DNA of 64,000 nucleotides from Fimbriiglobus ruber (GTDB lineage: Bacteria > Planctomycetota > Planctomycetia > Gemmatales > Gemmataceae): assembly GCF_002197845.1 (NCBI RefSeq), contig NZ_NIDE01000007.1, positions 62,001-126,000 of the forward strand. The letters are read 5' to 3'. Shown here in pieces: positions 38,033 through 48,947 of the stretch (the first letter of the stretch is position 1; the number at the start of each line of letters is the position of its first letter). Below the pieces are notes generated by a model. The model had not been told where the DNA came from. It searched no databases and saw nothing but the letters and a program-made list of their open reading frames with translations. A program made the translations under genes and the position numbers.

Positions 38033-39019
38033 ATGCCCCACGACGTCATCACCTTCGGCGAAGCCATGATCCGGCTCGCCCCGCCGCACTTCCAGCGCCT
38101 GGAGCAGGCGCGGTCGCTCGACGTGGAAATCGGCGGTGCCGAGCTGAACACGGCCGCCGGCCTCGCCCGGCTCGGTCGGTCGGCCGCCTGGGTGTCGAGG
38201 TTGCCGGACAACCCACTCGGCAAGCTCGTCGCCAACCGCGCCCGCGAGGCCGGGGTCAGCGACGAGCATGTGGTTTACACGGACGACAGCCGGTGCGGGC
38301 TGTACTTCCTCGAATTCGGAGCCGCGCCGCGGGCGAGCGGCATCGTCTACGACCGGCGGGACTCGGCCGCCGCGCGGGTTAGCCCCGGGGTGTTCGACTG
38401 GCCCGCGATCTTCCGCGGGGCGCGGTGGTTCCACGTCACCGGCATCACCGCCGCCCTGAGCCCCGGGGCGGCCGACACGGTCCGCGAGGCGCTCGCCGCC
38501 GCCCACGAAGCCGGCCTACCGACGAGCATCGACCTGAACTACCGCAGCAAGCTCTGGTCGAAAGAAGACGCCGGTCGGGTGATGGGCGACCTGCTGAAAT
38601 ACTGCCGCGTCCTCGTCGCGAGCGAGGGCGACGCGGACCAACTCTTCGGCATCACCGGCACCGACTTCGCCGATGTTGCGCGGCAGTTCATCGACCGCTT
38701 CGGCGTCCGCGCCGTGGTCGGCGTCAAGCGCGAGACGCCGCTCGTGTGGCGGAATCGGTTCGGGGCCGTCGGGTATACTGAGGGGCGGTTCGTCGAGTCG
38801 CCGTGGTACGAGGTCGAGATCGTCGACCGGCTCGGCGCCGGCGACGCGCTCGCGTCCGGACTCATCCACGGCCTGCTCGACGGCGACTTCGAGAAGGGCA
38901 TCACCTACGGGGCCGCAATGGGCGCGCTCAAGCACACCATCCCCGGCGACATCCCGTGGATGACGAAAGAAGAAATCGAGGCCGTGCTGGCCGGGCACGG
39001 CCTCCGCATCCGGCGGTAA
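38033..39019 (+). CDS. PfkB-family sugar kinase, 2-keto-3-deoxygluconate kinase-like
   Basis: This 328-residue ribokinase-fold enzyme begins ITFGEAMIRLAPP, with the substrate-binding IGGAELNTAAGLARLG. The catalytic/anion-hole motif is DRLGAGDALASGLIHGL. The N-terminal FGEAMIRL and the lid match KdgK-like kinases, which phosphorylate 2-dehydro-3-deoxy-D-gluconate, but PfkB substrates are hard to assign from sequence. It has no obvious ribosome site. Six bases separate it from the next gene, so the two are co-transcribed. Confidence 0.8.
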   Translation: MPHDVITFGEAMIRLAPPHFQRLEQARSLDVEIGGAELNTAAGLARLGRSAAWVSRLPDNPLGKLVANRAREAGVSDEHVVYTDDSRCGLYFLEFGAAPRASGIVYDRRDSAAARVSPGVFDWPAIFRGARWFHVTGITAALSPGAADTVREALAAAHEAGLPTSIDLNYRSKLWSKEDAGRVMGDLLKYCRVLVASEGDADQLFGITGTDFADVARQFIDRFGVRAVVGVKRETPLVWRNRFGAVGYTEGRFVESPWYEVEIVDRLGAGDALASGLIHGLLDGDFEKGITYGAAMGALKHTIPGDIPWMTKEEIEAVLAGHGLRIRR

Positions 39020-39025
39020 CACCTC

Positions 39026-39784
39026 ATGGCGACCGATCCCACCTTCTGGCTCTCCCGCGACGAAGTCCGCGAACTCGACCGCCGGGCGATCGAGGACTAC
39101 GGCCTCGCCGGCGTCGTGCTGATGGAAAACGCCGGCCGGGGCGCCGCGGACCTGCTCATGCGCCTGAACCCGGAGCGCAAGCCGGTCACGATCCTCTGCG
39201 GCCCCGGCAACAACGGCGGCGACGGCTTCGTCATCGCCCGGCACCTGGACAACGCCGGCTGGCCCGTCCACGTGTGGCTGTTTGCCCCGTCGACAAGTGA
39301 CGCGGGCGGCTGTCATCCCAAACTCTCGCCTGACTGCGACGTGAATGACCGGATCTGGGCCAAAGGGCGAACGGTGCCGTTCGTCGACCAGGACACAAGG
39401 GAAGGACCACCCGGCTGGTCGAAGCTTTTGTCCGACGACGTACTCACGGCGGGTTGGGTGGTTGATGCCCTGTTCGGGAGCGGTTTGTCACGATCGCTGG
39501 TGGCACCTTATGCCGAAGTCGTGGACATCGTGAACCGATCCGGCGTGCCCATCCTCGCGGTCGACATCCCCTCCGGTCTCGACTGCGACACGGGCGACCC
39601 ACTCGGCCCGACGATCCGGGCGACCCACACGGCCACGTTCGTCGCACACAAGAAGGGGTTCGCGAACCCGACCAGCCGCGAATGGACCGGCGAGATTCAT
39701 GTGATCGACATCGGCGCGCCCCGTGCGCTGGTCGACGACTACCGGAAGAAGCGAGAGACCGGAAACGTGCAACAGCGTTCTTGA
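39026..39784 (+). CDS. nnrE: NAD(P)H-hydrate epimerase (YjeF N-terminal domain)
   Basis: 252 residues. Key blocks are VVLMENAGRGAADLL, ILCGPGNNGGDGFVIARHL (nucleotide-binding), WVVDALFGSGLSR and PILAVDIPSGLDCDTG. The family epimerises damaged NAD(P)HX so that a dehydratase can repair it. The usual C-terminal dehydratase domain is absent, so this is the stand-alone epimerase form; no dehydratase gene is adjacent. Follows the sugar kinase in the same operon. Confidence 0.88.
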   Translation: MATDPTFWLSRDEVRELDRRAIEDYGLAGVVLMENAGRGAADLLMRLNPERKPVTILCGPGNNGGDGFVIARHLDNAGWPVHVWLFAPSTSDAGGCHPKLSPDCDVNDRIWAKGRTVPFVDQDTREGPPGWSKLLSDDVLTAGWVVDALFGSGLSRSLVAPYAEVVDIVNRSGVPILAVDIPSGLDCDTGDPLGPTIRATHTATFVAHKKGFANPTSREWTGEIHVIDIGAPRALVDDYRKKRETGNVQQRS

Positions 39785-39833
39785 TCGCTAGACAATTACG
39801 TTTGGGGTAAATGGCGTGGCGCAGGAGGCATGA

Positions 39834-40391
39834 ATGGAACCGGAAGACCGCCCTCCACCGGACGAATTCCCGGCGACGCCACTCGTCGTACTCGCCGCCC
39901 TGGTCTTCCTGGCTGGGGCGGCTGGCATGGCGATCAGCTTCGCATTCCTGCCGTCCGACAACCATCTCGACGTAATCGCAGGTGCGGTCGGCTTCCTCGC
40001 CGGGGTGATCCTGGTAGCGGCCGGGCTGCTCTCCCTGGCTGTGCAGAGCCAATCCCCAAGTACCAGCCAGGCTGCCATCCACGCGGCCGGGTGTTTGACC
40101 GGCTTCTTGCCTCCGGCTTTCGCCGCTTTAACCTGGCCGACTCTCTACCTCATCTCGATCTTTGCCGTACTCCTCATGCCGCTGGTCCTAATCGCGTGCA
40201 TCACCTGGTCGTGGTATCAGAGCCGGAGCGTGGCCGGACACCTGGCGGCACTGACCGGGTGGCGATGGGTCCGGCTAATCCGGGCCGCCGTCTTCGTCGC
40301 GCAGTCGGCGGCCGTCCTGGGAACGTGGCCGCTGTTCGGTTACTTCCTGCGTATGCTGGAGTCGATGGGGCACAAGATCGGGTGGTCATGA
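39834..40391 (+). CDS. Small multi-pass membrane protein, function unknown
   Basis: 185 residues from ATG 39834, with AGGAGG five bases before. About five hydrophobic segments are visible (TPLVVLAALVFLAGAAGMAISFAFL, VIAGAVGFLAGVILVAAGLL, a segment around FLPPAFAALTWPTLYLISIF, LLMPLVLIACITWSWY, and AAVFVAQSAAVLGTWPLFGYFL). An acidic/proline N-terminus precedes them. No family recognised. It converges with the giant gene downstream. Confidence 0.65.
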   Translation: MEPEDRPPPDEFPATPLVVLAALVFLAGAAGMAISFAFLPSDNHLDVIAGAVGFLAGVILVAAGLLSLAVQSQSPSTSQAAIHAAGCLTGFLPPAFAALTWPTLYLISIFAVLLMPLVLIACITWSWYQSRSVAGHLAALTGWRWVRLIRAAVFVAQSAAVLGTWPLFGYFLRMLESMGHKIGWS

Positions 40392-42757
40392 GTCGGCTCT
40401 AATCCCGCTCGCGGAACGGCGGTAGCACGTCCAGCGGGGCGGGCGCCTCGGCCGGCCGCCGCAGGTCGACGACGAGCGGCTTGTTCCGGTCGTCGGCCAG
40501 CGCGTCCGCGACGGAGAGCAGTTCGATCTCCGTTTCCCCCCGGCTCGCCACGAAGTCGTCGGTCACGGGGCCGAACACGGCCGTGTACCTGATCACCTTG
40601 GGCCGGAGCCGGGCCAGGTCGGCCTTCTCGTAAAAGTACTGGTGCTCGGCGACCTTCACGTCGGCCTGCCACGACACCCGCGCCCGGAGCAACCGCCCGG
40701 TCGGGTCGTCGACGCGGACGACCAGGCACCGCAGCGGCTTGCCGGCTAAGCCGGGCGGCAGTCGGTCCGGGTCGACCGGGGTGTCGGGGACGAACGCCAC
40801 GTCTTCGAGCTTCACCCGCAGGGTTGCCCCGGAGACGCTGCGGACGCCGCCCTTTTCCATGTCGCCGCGGGACAGCTTCTCTTTCCCCCCCAGGGGCAGC
40901 GGGTCCTTGGTCATGGGCCACGCACGAAGCTTGAACTCGCGGTCGGTCAGGCCGGCTTTCAGGCGGCCGTGGTCGGCCACCACCCGCCACGACGGGGCCG
41001 GCAGACCCGGCGCGTTCCGCACGTAAACCGTCCGCGGCAGCCGCTCGTCCGTCTGGCCGTTCGGGCGGAGCAGTTCCCACCACAGGAACCGCGGCTTCTC
41101 CTGACGCAACAGCCCGTTCACACCCGGGGAAAGGACGTTCTTCCCCTCCAGGGCCGCGGTCGCCACGAGGTAGAAGTCGCCCTGCTGCCGGAACCCGTAC
41201 TCGGGGGCCGTGAGCAGCCAGTCGTCCGACTCGGTCATCCGACCGGCCGCGCGACCCCGGTCGACGGACTTGAAGTAGAGTTCCCGGCGGAAGTCGACGC
41301 CCCCGTCCGGCCTGCGGTTCATCTCGACGCACATCGCGTCCCCCGCGTCGAGCGAAATCCCCTGGCGGGTCGTGTGGTAGGCGAGGTCGTACTGGTCGGC
41401 GGCCACCGGCCCGCGCCACCAGAGCGTCCCGTCGGCCTGGAAGTCGCCGGTGCGGTTGGTCGGCATCCCGTTCGGCGGGATGTTCACCTTTTGCGTGCGG
41501 CTGACTGGCGTCTCGTTCTTGAGCAGTTGCACCTTGGGCCGCAGGGCCGCCAGCAGTTCGCGCTGGAGGTCGCCTTCGTCCTTCGCCCGGTAGACCCGCC
41601 CGCGAATCCGCGGCTCGAACTCCTCCACCGGCTGGAACATCTTGACGGCTAACTCTTCCTCGGCCTGGTCGGACCCGAAGATGACCATGTGGACCGACGC
41701 CCCCTTGGACACCTCCTTGTTCGCGAACGTCTCGACATCTTTCCGGACCAGATCCCCGATCTGCTGCTTCTGCTCGGGCGTCATGTCCCGCGGTTCCCGG
41801 ACGCGCTCGAGCTTCGGGCCGAACACCTGGAGCTGTTTGGTCGTGTCCGCGCCGTCGGTCAGGACGATGAGCGTTTTGACGCCCTCGTAGTCGGCGGGCA
41901 TGTCGCCGATGGCGCTCCGCATGGACGGCAGCAGCGGCGTCGCCCCGTCCGGCTTGATCTTCTCCAGCTTGTCGAACAGCTCCGCCAAACCGACGGCCCG
42001 CCCGTCGGCGTCGACCGGGTACAGCTTTTCGCTGTTGGCGGTCGTCAGGTCGGTGTTCTTGTGCATGAGCCGGACGGTGAGGCGCGTGCTCGGCGGCAGC
42101 TTCGGCAGCAGGTTGCGGAGCAGGTCAATGACGACCTCTTTTTTGGCTTTCTCCTTCGCCGACCCGCCCCACCCGAAGCTCATACTTCCCGAGTAATCGA
42201 GGAGGATGGCGACCGCGCCGGGGTCGAAGTCCGCACGGACGGCGATGGAGGCCCGGGGCTCCGGTTGCACGTCCGTAACCACGAGGTCGGGCTGGCCGGA
42301 CATGACGACGGTGGTGGCGTGCGCCAGGCCCAACCGCTGGCCGCGGAAGTACCCGGCGGCTCGGACGTCGGCCGTCCCGGAGCCGCGACTTTCGAGCGAC
42401 GAGACCGCGTGGGTCGTGACGCCGACCTGATACCGGGCCAGTTGCCGCAGGTCGACCGGCTGCCGCGGCAGCGGGGCGTCGACGGTCAACACTTTCGGGT
42501 TGGTCGACGCCCACAGACCGAGGCTTCGCCGACGACCGGGTAGTCGGCCGGGCCGAACGTGTAAGTGAGTTGCCGGTCCTGCTCGGTGGTCCAGAGGACG
42601 GTCCCGGAATCCGCGCCGTTGAGGCGGAGCGGGGCGTCGGTCGCCTTGATGAGTGTCCGGGCGGTGCCGGCGTCGCTGCCGGGCGGCGGGGCGTGGTCGC
42701 CGAGTCGCGCGCCGATGCCGGCGGCGTCCCGGAGATAGGTGCCGGCGATCTTCGTAA

Positions 42758-44064
42758 GGAACCCGGAAAGAAATAGATATCCCAGACTCCGAGGTTGATT
42801 GGTATATTGCTTCTCCACTCGTGGGAGGAGCAAGAACATGGAACTTACGGATGGGTTCAAAGCCACTCTCGCCGAAACGGCAAGAATGCTTCGCGGCTCG
42901 CAGCGCCGGCTGTTCATGGCGCGGACGGTTCAGTCGTTGGGAGCAGGCGGACAGCGGCGGGCCGAAACGGAGTTCGGCTGGAATCGCGTGACGATTCGTA
43001 AGGGGATGCACGAACTGCGGTCCGGTATCACCTGTTGCGACGCCCCCACGGCACGCGGCCGCGCCCGCGCCGAGGAGAAATTGCCGCGTTTGCTCGCCGA
43101 CATCCGGGACATCGCCAAAGGATTCAGTCAAACGGACCCACAGTTTCGCAATCGGCGATTGTACACGCGGTTGACGGCGGAAGAACTGCGCCGGCAACTG
43201 ATCGAACAGAAGGGATATCAGACGGCGGAACTGCCGACGCCGCGGACATTGCGCACGAAGCTCAATGACTTGGGGTTTCACCTGACCAAGGTGGCCAAGT
43301 GCAAACCCAAAAAAAGATCAAGCAGACCGACGCCATCTTCGCGAAGTTGAAAGTGGTCAATCGGTCCGCGGACGAAGCGGAAACGGTGTTGCGTTTGTCG
43401 TGGGATGCCAAGGCCGCCGTGAAAATCGGCGATTTTTCGCGTGGAGGCAAGAATCGGCTGGAGCGGAAGGGGGCGGACCACGATTTCCAACCGAAAGGGA
43501 TATTGAATCCGTCTGGGATCTTTTTGCCGCAATGGGACGACCTGCACTTGTATTTCACGGCGTCGGCGGTCACGAGTGACTTCATCGTCGATGTGTTGGA
43601 ACGGTGGTGGGGGAGCAACCGTCAGCGGTTCCCACGTGTGGATACGCTGGTGATCAACCAGGACAACGGCCCCGAGCTTCACAGTCGACGCACACAGTTT
43701 TTGAAGCGGATGGTGCAGTTTGCGCGGGACCAGGCGTTGCGGATTCGGCTGGCCTATTACCCGCCGTACCACAGCAAGTACAACGCGATCGAACATTGCT
43801 GGGGCATCTTGGAAAACCACTGGAACGGCGAACTGTTGGACGATGTGGACGCGGTTCTGGAATTTGCCCGAACCATGACGTGGAACGGCAAAAAGCCCGA
43901 AGTCGAGCTGCTGTGTGGGACCTACAGGAAAGGCATTCGTCTCTCGCCACGCCAAATGAAAGTGGTCGAGAAACACGTGACACGCGATGCCGAACTCGGA
44001 AAATGGTTCCTCGATATCGACGGACCAAGTTTGCGGCTGGGATAATTATTACTTTCCGAGTCCC
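42758..44064 (+). mobile_element. ISAzo13-like element 2, 1307 bp, TAA target duplication
   Basis: TAA lies at 42755-42757 and 44065-44067. Ends are GGAACCCGGAAAG and, reversed, GGGACTCGGAAAG, continuing into AATA...TATCCCAG on both sides. Removing the element and one TAA restores DEAGQPYLTKIAGTYL in the host gene exactly. Confidence 0.9.
42838..44045 (+). CDS. ISAzo13-like transposase, frames joined at A7
   Basis: First frame from ATG 42838 with GGAGGAG eight bases upstream: MELTDGFKATLAETARML, FGWNRVTIRKGMHEL, QKGYQTAELPTPRTLRTKLNDLGFHLTKV. Second frame: NRSADEAETVLRLSWDAKAAVKIGDFSRGG, then VDTLVINQDNGPELHSRR and HSKYNAIEHCWGILENHW. The three acidic DDE positions are plausible as GDFSRGG, NQDNG and IEHCWG. 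The A7 run 43309-43315 joins the frames by a -1 translational slip or by transcriptional slippage adding one A. The zero-frame codons here (ccc-aaa-aaa-aga) are not the canonical heptamer. Confidence 0.82.
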
Positions 44065-46893
44065 TAAGGTACGGCTGGCCGGCCTCGTCGTACCAGTGGT
44101 CGCGGGCGGCCCGCGCGGCCGCCCACTCCAGCAGCCCCTTCCACCGAGCGAGCCCGCCCACGACGGCCGGCTCCGGCACCGGGAATTGGGTGAACGGCAC
44201 GGCCAGCCGGCTGAACGCCTCGGCCGCGTCGCGGTCGGCCGACCCGGTAGCCGGATACTTGTCGAAGTCGGCCTGCCGGTGGCGGTGGGCGTACAGGATC
44301 GCCGACAGGTCGGCCGTGTCCGCGAGGAGATACCGGTCGGGCGAAATCAGATCGGTGCGCGGCTTGCCCGGGAAGCTCGGCTGCTCGCGCGCCCAGTTCC
44401 CCCAACTGCCGCCGAGCGATTCGGCCGCGGCTTTCAGTCGGCGGACCGCCTTCTGCCCGGCCGTCACTCGCGCCTCCCCGGCCGCCTCGGTTTGTGTCTC
44501 GGTCAACTTCCGCGAGATCAGCCGGCCGCGGTCAAAGAGCCGTTCGCGGTCCTCAATGCCGATGAGCGGGGGCGGCAGCAGGAGTAGGTGTTGCACCGCG
44601 AGCCAGTTGGCCTGCGTGTCCGCCCGCCAGTCGAATTGTACTTCCTTGGCGACGACCTGCCGTAACTCAGCCAGCGGCTCGGCCGCAGCCTTCGTTGCCT
44701 TGTCCAGGGCGCCGAGTTCCGCCCGCCCCGGGTCGGCAGTCGCCCGGTCGACGAGGTCCGATAGTGCGAGGGCCTTCTGCCACGCATCCAGCAGACGGTC
44801 ATTCTCCAGGTCGAGCCGAACAGCCTTGTCGGACGTGACCTCGGCTTCCGTCAGCCACCGGGTCAGGAACGGCAACTCGGCCAGCGCGTCGTCCCGCACC
44901 TGAAGGGCGGCCTGGACGCGGGCTGCCGTCTGAAGCGCCTGGTCGTAGCCCGCCTCGGCCTTGCGGAACGCCTCGGCCGCGTCTTGCGCGTACTTAGGAC
45001 CGTACACCGAGGCGGCCACGGTCCAGTCTTCGCCCTGCCGGCGGAACTCGTCAGCCTTGTCAGCGCCCGTCCGCACGAACGGCCACACCCGCTCGCTGTA
45101 AGGGTGGCCGGCCGCATCTGCGCGGACCCCGAACGCCGCCCGCTCGGCGACGACGCGAGCCTTGACGGCCGGCTCCCACGTATTCCCCAGCACGTCGGCG
45201 GTGTCCGGCTTCAGCACTTCTTTCACGAAATGCCGCAGCATCACCGGGAGGTGAACTTCGACCGGCGCCTGGGTGATCCCGCCCAGCGCGGCCCGGCCGC
45301 CGTCGGCCGCCTGATCGAGCGTGCGAGCCTGGGTCAAGGCTCGGGCGACCGGCCCCGCGGCAGCCCACGGGCGGCCGGTCGCGGTTCCCAGCGGCAGCGA
45401 GTAATTCTGCGAGTCGAGGGCCAGGCCGAGACCGCGCTCGATCTCGCCCCGCGCCGCGTCGAGCGCGATCTTGAGCTTGCCCGCGCCGACCGCGTCGGGA
45501 ACGGCGGTCGCCTGCTCGTACCGCAGGAGGAGTTCCCGGTACCGCCACCAGGCGACCGGCGTGTACACGGCCGGGTGTGGGTTCCGCTTCGCTAGTTCGG
45601 CGCACTCCGCCCATTCCGCGCGAAGGGCGTCCGGCACCTTGAGCGGGGCTGGCTGGAGGATGTCGCCGGTGGCCGGGGCGTTGGCCGGCTTGAAGAACTT
45701 CCGCTCGGAGAACCGCGCCCGCCGGGTTTCGTCCCGCGTCTACTCTTCCAGCTCCGGCAGGAGTACCGGCCGTTGCACCGACGGCCGGTTGTTCCGAGAC
45801 CACGCCTCGGTCTCCCGGCGGACGTACTGATAGAGGTCTTCGCCCGTATACGCGGACAAGCCCTCGGGCGCGGCGGCTCCAGCGAACGCCTTCATCAAGT
45901 GGTACGCGAGGGCCGTGTAGCCGAGGTCGGGCGAGTCCCAGGCCCGCTCGCCGTCGCCCGCGGCCAGGATCACGGCCAGCGTCGGCGTCTTCGCGATCCG
46001 CTCGCCGAGCTTCTCCTTCACGGCGCGGGCGAAGTCCGGGTAGACCTCGCCGAGATTCGACTCGGGAAGTCCACGGCCGGTATCGAGGACGAGGACCTTG
46101 CGCTTGCGCCGGGCTTTCTCGTCGAGTTTCGCGAGGACGGTTTCCAGTTTAACCGCCGACCGGTCGGCTTCCCGGAACGGGCTCCCCGGCTCGTCCCGGC
46201 CGGTGTAGAGGATCGGGTCGCCGTGCTGGTCGACGCCGCCGTGGAGGCCGACGTAGATCACGACCGGGTCGACGGACGAGTCCGCGGCCACGCGCTCCAG
46301 CCAGTCTTCGGAGTCGAGCCAGAACGGCTGGTCGCCGAGCGGTTGCGGGGTGTTCTCGTCCCCGCGGGCGGCCTTCGCCCAGGCGAGCAACTTCTGGCCG
46401 CTCAGCCAGCCGTAAGGGTCGTAGGGCACGTCGAGGCGGGCGACCGCCTTGTCCGGCGCGAACCCCGGGTCGGCGGCGATGGCGACCAGACCCGGCCGCT
46501 TGGCCCCGGACAGATAAAGGATGAGCCAGACGATCCCGACGACGGTGACCAGCCCGAATCCACACAGGGCGAGCAGCTGGAACAGCCGCTTGTTGCCGAC
46601 TTGCTCTTTCGGGTCGGCCGGCCGCCGCCGTATTTCCGAGTGTTCCGCGCCCCACCGCCGGGTTGGGACCGCCAGGACGGCTCGGATCTGTCGCGGGCCA
46701 TGCTGTCACTCCAACGCCCCGCCGGCCGAACCGGCGAACCGGCCCCGCGACACCCCGGGACAACGAATCCAGTCTGATGACAAGCCGACTATACAAAGTC
46801 GCCGGGGCACTCGCAATTGCCGTGCGCGGGCGGCGGGGAGAGAATGAGACTGTTAGCGAAAGAGCACCAGCGAGTCGTTTTGTCACCGGTTAT

Positions 46894-47373
46894 TCATCCC
46901 GCCGCACACGCTTCGTCGAAGAAGTGCCGGGCGGCGCGGCCGCTGACGACGCCGCGGGCGACCAGTTCCGCCGCGATCCGCTCGACCGCCCGCCAGTGGC
47001 CGTCGTCCGCGAGCAGGTTTTCGGTCTTCGCGAGCATCCGCCGCTCGTACCGTTCGAGCTGCCGCTCACTGGCCCGCTGGACAGACAACTTGCGCACGTA
47101 CCGGAGGTCGCGCCCGGCAGCCGCGCGGTCGTAGGTGCCCGTGTGCCGGGCCTCGGCCGCGAGGCCGGCGAGTGAGATGAGGATTTCGGTCTCCAGCCAG
47201 TCTTCGGACGGCCGGAACACGCCCTTGCGGAACTCGCACTGCCCGAGCCGCTCGTGGTTCGGCAGCACGCTGACCCGGTGGACCGGCCGCCCCAAAGCCA
47301 GCGCGACGACCGCGTGCCCGGCCTCGTGGTACGCGGTGGCGACGTCGTATGGTGCGAGCGCGTCCGGTTCCAT
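46894..47373 (-). CDS. Small M41-like (FtsH peptidase-type) metallopeptidase domain protein
   Basis: 159 residues from ATG 47373. It contains TAYHEAGHAVVALALG, the HExxH zinc motif of FtsH peptidases, and LISLAGLAAEARHTG, similar to the FtsH helix that supplies the third ligand. There is no AAA ATPase domain and no membrane segment, so it is a stand-alone peptidase-like protein. Substrate unknown. It precedes the giant caspase-like gene on the same strand by about 190 bases and could be co-regulated. Confidence 0.75.
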   Translation of the reverse strand: MEPDALAPYDVATAYHEAGHAVVALALGRPVHRVSVLPNHERLGQCEFRKGVFRPSEDWLETEILISLAGLAAEARHTGTYDRAAAGRDLRYVRKLSVQRASERQLERYERRMLAKTENLLADDGHWRAVERIAAELVARGVVSGRAARHFFDEACAAG

Positions 47374-48146
47374 GATGCCAGTTTATTACCTGTTCGATGC
47401 CAACGATGACCCGCTCGACGCCGTTCTTTTATTAGATTATTTCATCTCACCTAAAGTGTCGCAATGATTATCGCGTGGACAAATGAATAGTATTTTGCCG
47501 CAAGGCATTAGCGATGCCCGCCTGACCACAGGTGTGGGGTAGAAATCCGGGAACGGGTCATCCGAGGCTGATCGGAAGCCAAGCTAGTCCTGGTTTCGGG
47601 TTCGGCCCGGATCTGGCACGGCTTTTCCGGGAACGGATCAGTGCCGTGGAACTGCCGCCACCGCCACGGGATCGTCGACCCGAACAGCCGTTCGGTTCAC
47701 GTCTGAACGACCTTCTCCGGCACAACCTAATCCATGTGGCTGGGAACCATTCTCAATGGCCTCAAGAGCCACACCAGTTTCTGATGACGAAATATCGCCG
47801 TCGTCGTGTCGAAATGTCGATTTGTTGACAGACACACACGTATCTCGCGCCAGCAATCGATCAAGCAATACGGCGTCTAATGGCGAATTTGTCCCTACTC
47901 TTCCACTCGGTTCGGCTAAACCGAGGGCCGGCTCGACACACGAATTTCCTGTCTTGCTCATTTGGCACGACAACTGCAAGCTAAGCAAAAACAGTCTACT
48001 TGCTTTCTTTTATTAAAAACTAGAATTGACTCGTGTAGACGAATTGGTAGGCTTTTGTCGGGTAACTTGCCGGATGACAAGTTGTGCTGGCAGCCGCCCC
48101 AATGGAGTCACGAGTCTATCGTATTTTTACGGTATAGTGGTGATCC
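47374..48146. other. Intergenic, no gene recognised
   Basis: 773 bases. Part of it (47850-48060) is A/T-richer than the surroundings. A short sequence CCGGGAACGG recurs near 47549 and 47629. Several open frames exist without domains or ribosome sites. The promoter of the DUF1559 gene should lie at the right edge. Confidence 0.5.
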
Positions 48147-48947
48147 ATGCGACGCCACGCGTTCTCGCTCCTCGAATTGCTCGTCGTGATCGCGATTATC
48201 GCGGTCTTGGTGGGGTTACTCTTGCCGGCGGTCCAAAAAGTCCGAGCGGCGTCCGCCCGGACGGCCTGCCAGAATAACCTGAAGCAGATCGCGCTGGCGG
48301 CTAACAACTATCACTCCCAACACGCCGCGTTCCCCGCCGGCTCGTACGCCCCGGCCCAGGTGAGCGCGATTGTCCACCTGCTCCCGCAACTAGAACAAAA
48401 TAATATCTATGAAATGTTTGATCCTAAGTATTTAGTCATGACATCCAGCCAGAACCAACAAGCCCGAGTGCAGGAGGTCGCGACCTTCCTCTGTCCGGCC
48501 GATCCGTCCCCCGCCCGGCAGCCGCACCCCGACGACGGACACCCCGAGTTCCTCGGGCGATGCAACTACTTCGCGAACCTGGGAAGCAACGCGTGGTGGC
48601 AGAATAAAAATCCCGCGACGGCCGGTATGTTCCGTTTCGCCAAGAAGCCGGCCCCGGTGAAGGTCAGCGACGCGACCGACGGCACCAGCCAGACCGCCCT
48701 TTTCTCCGAAATTCGACGGAGCAAGTTGATACCCAACGATGAAGAGAACGTGTGGGCCGTGTCGTACTCCATCTGGGACGAGCAGAAGGAAGCGCACGAC
48801 CTGGCTCCGTTCCCGGAGTGCAACGCGTCGGCCGATTCTTACGAGTACCGCGGCTTACAGTATTTCCGGGGTGTCGTCTGGACGTCAATGTATACGCACA
48901 CCGTACCGGTTAACTATGCCGGGGGTGAAGTCTCTCTAACGCTGTGA
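48147..48947 (+). pseudogene. DUF1559 prepilin-like protein, C-terminus lost to an IS
   Basis: Starts at ATG 48147 with the type IV prepilin-like N-terminus RRHAFSLLELLVVIAIIAVLVGLLLPAVQKVR, followed by ACQNNLKQIALAANNYHSQH. This is the DUF1559/SBP_bac_10 family, expanded in planctomycetes and thought to be exported or pilus-like. The body is normal through SDATDGTSQTALFSE and YTHTVPVNYAGG. Then the frame enters an inserted element and stops after EVSLTL. The usual C-terminal block with H-x-G-G-V-N and CDGSVRF is missing and is not found on the far side of the element. Confidence 0.82.

Larger units (their letters stand above)
40399..46701 (-). pseudogene. Giant membrane protein with caspase-like and vWA domains, broken at several points
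   Basis: Probable start ATG 46701 (TTGGAG upstream) reading MARDRSEPSWRSQPGGG. A one-base shift near 46620 leads to PADPKEQVGNKRLFQ, a membrane segment (FGLVTVVGIVWLILYLSG) and a caspase/C14-like domain (VDPVVIYVGLHGGVDQHGD, RKVLVLDTGRG, LAVILAAGDGERAWDSPDLG). The usual catalytic Cys is not evident. An in-frame TAG at 45740-45742 follows LLPELEE, yet the same frame continues (FSERKFFKPANAPATGDILQ) through a long helical region to 44065. An ISAzo13-like element (42758-44064) is next; then a one-base shift near 42525, and a vWA domain with an intact MIDAS motif (LLDYSGSMS, VLTDGADTT). Full length would be about 1660 residues. Caspase-like plus vWA proteins are common and uncharacterised in planctomycetes. 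Confidence 0.75.

Noticed and set aside
37549-38382. 277-codon plus-strand frame before the PfkB gene
   Set aside because: It overlaps the kinase gene in another frame and shows only arginine/proline-rich low-complexity sequence.
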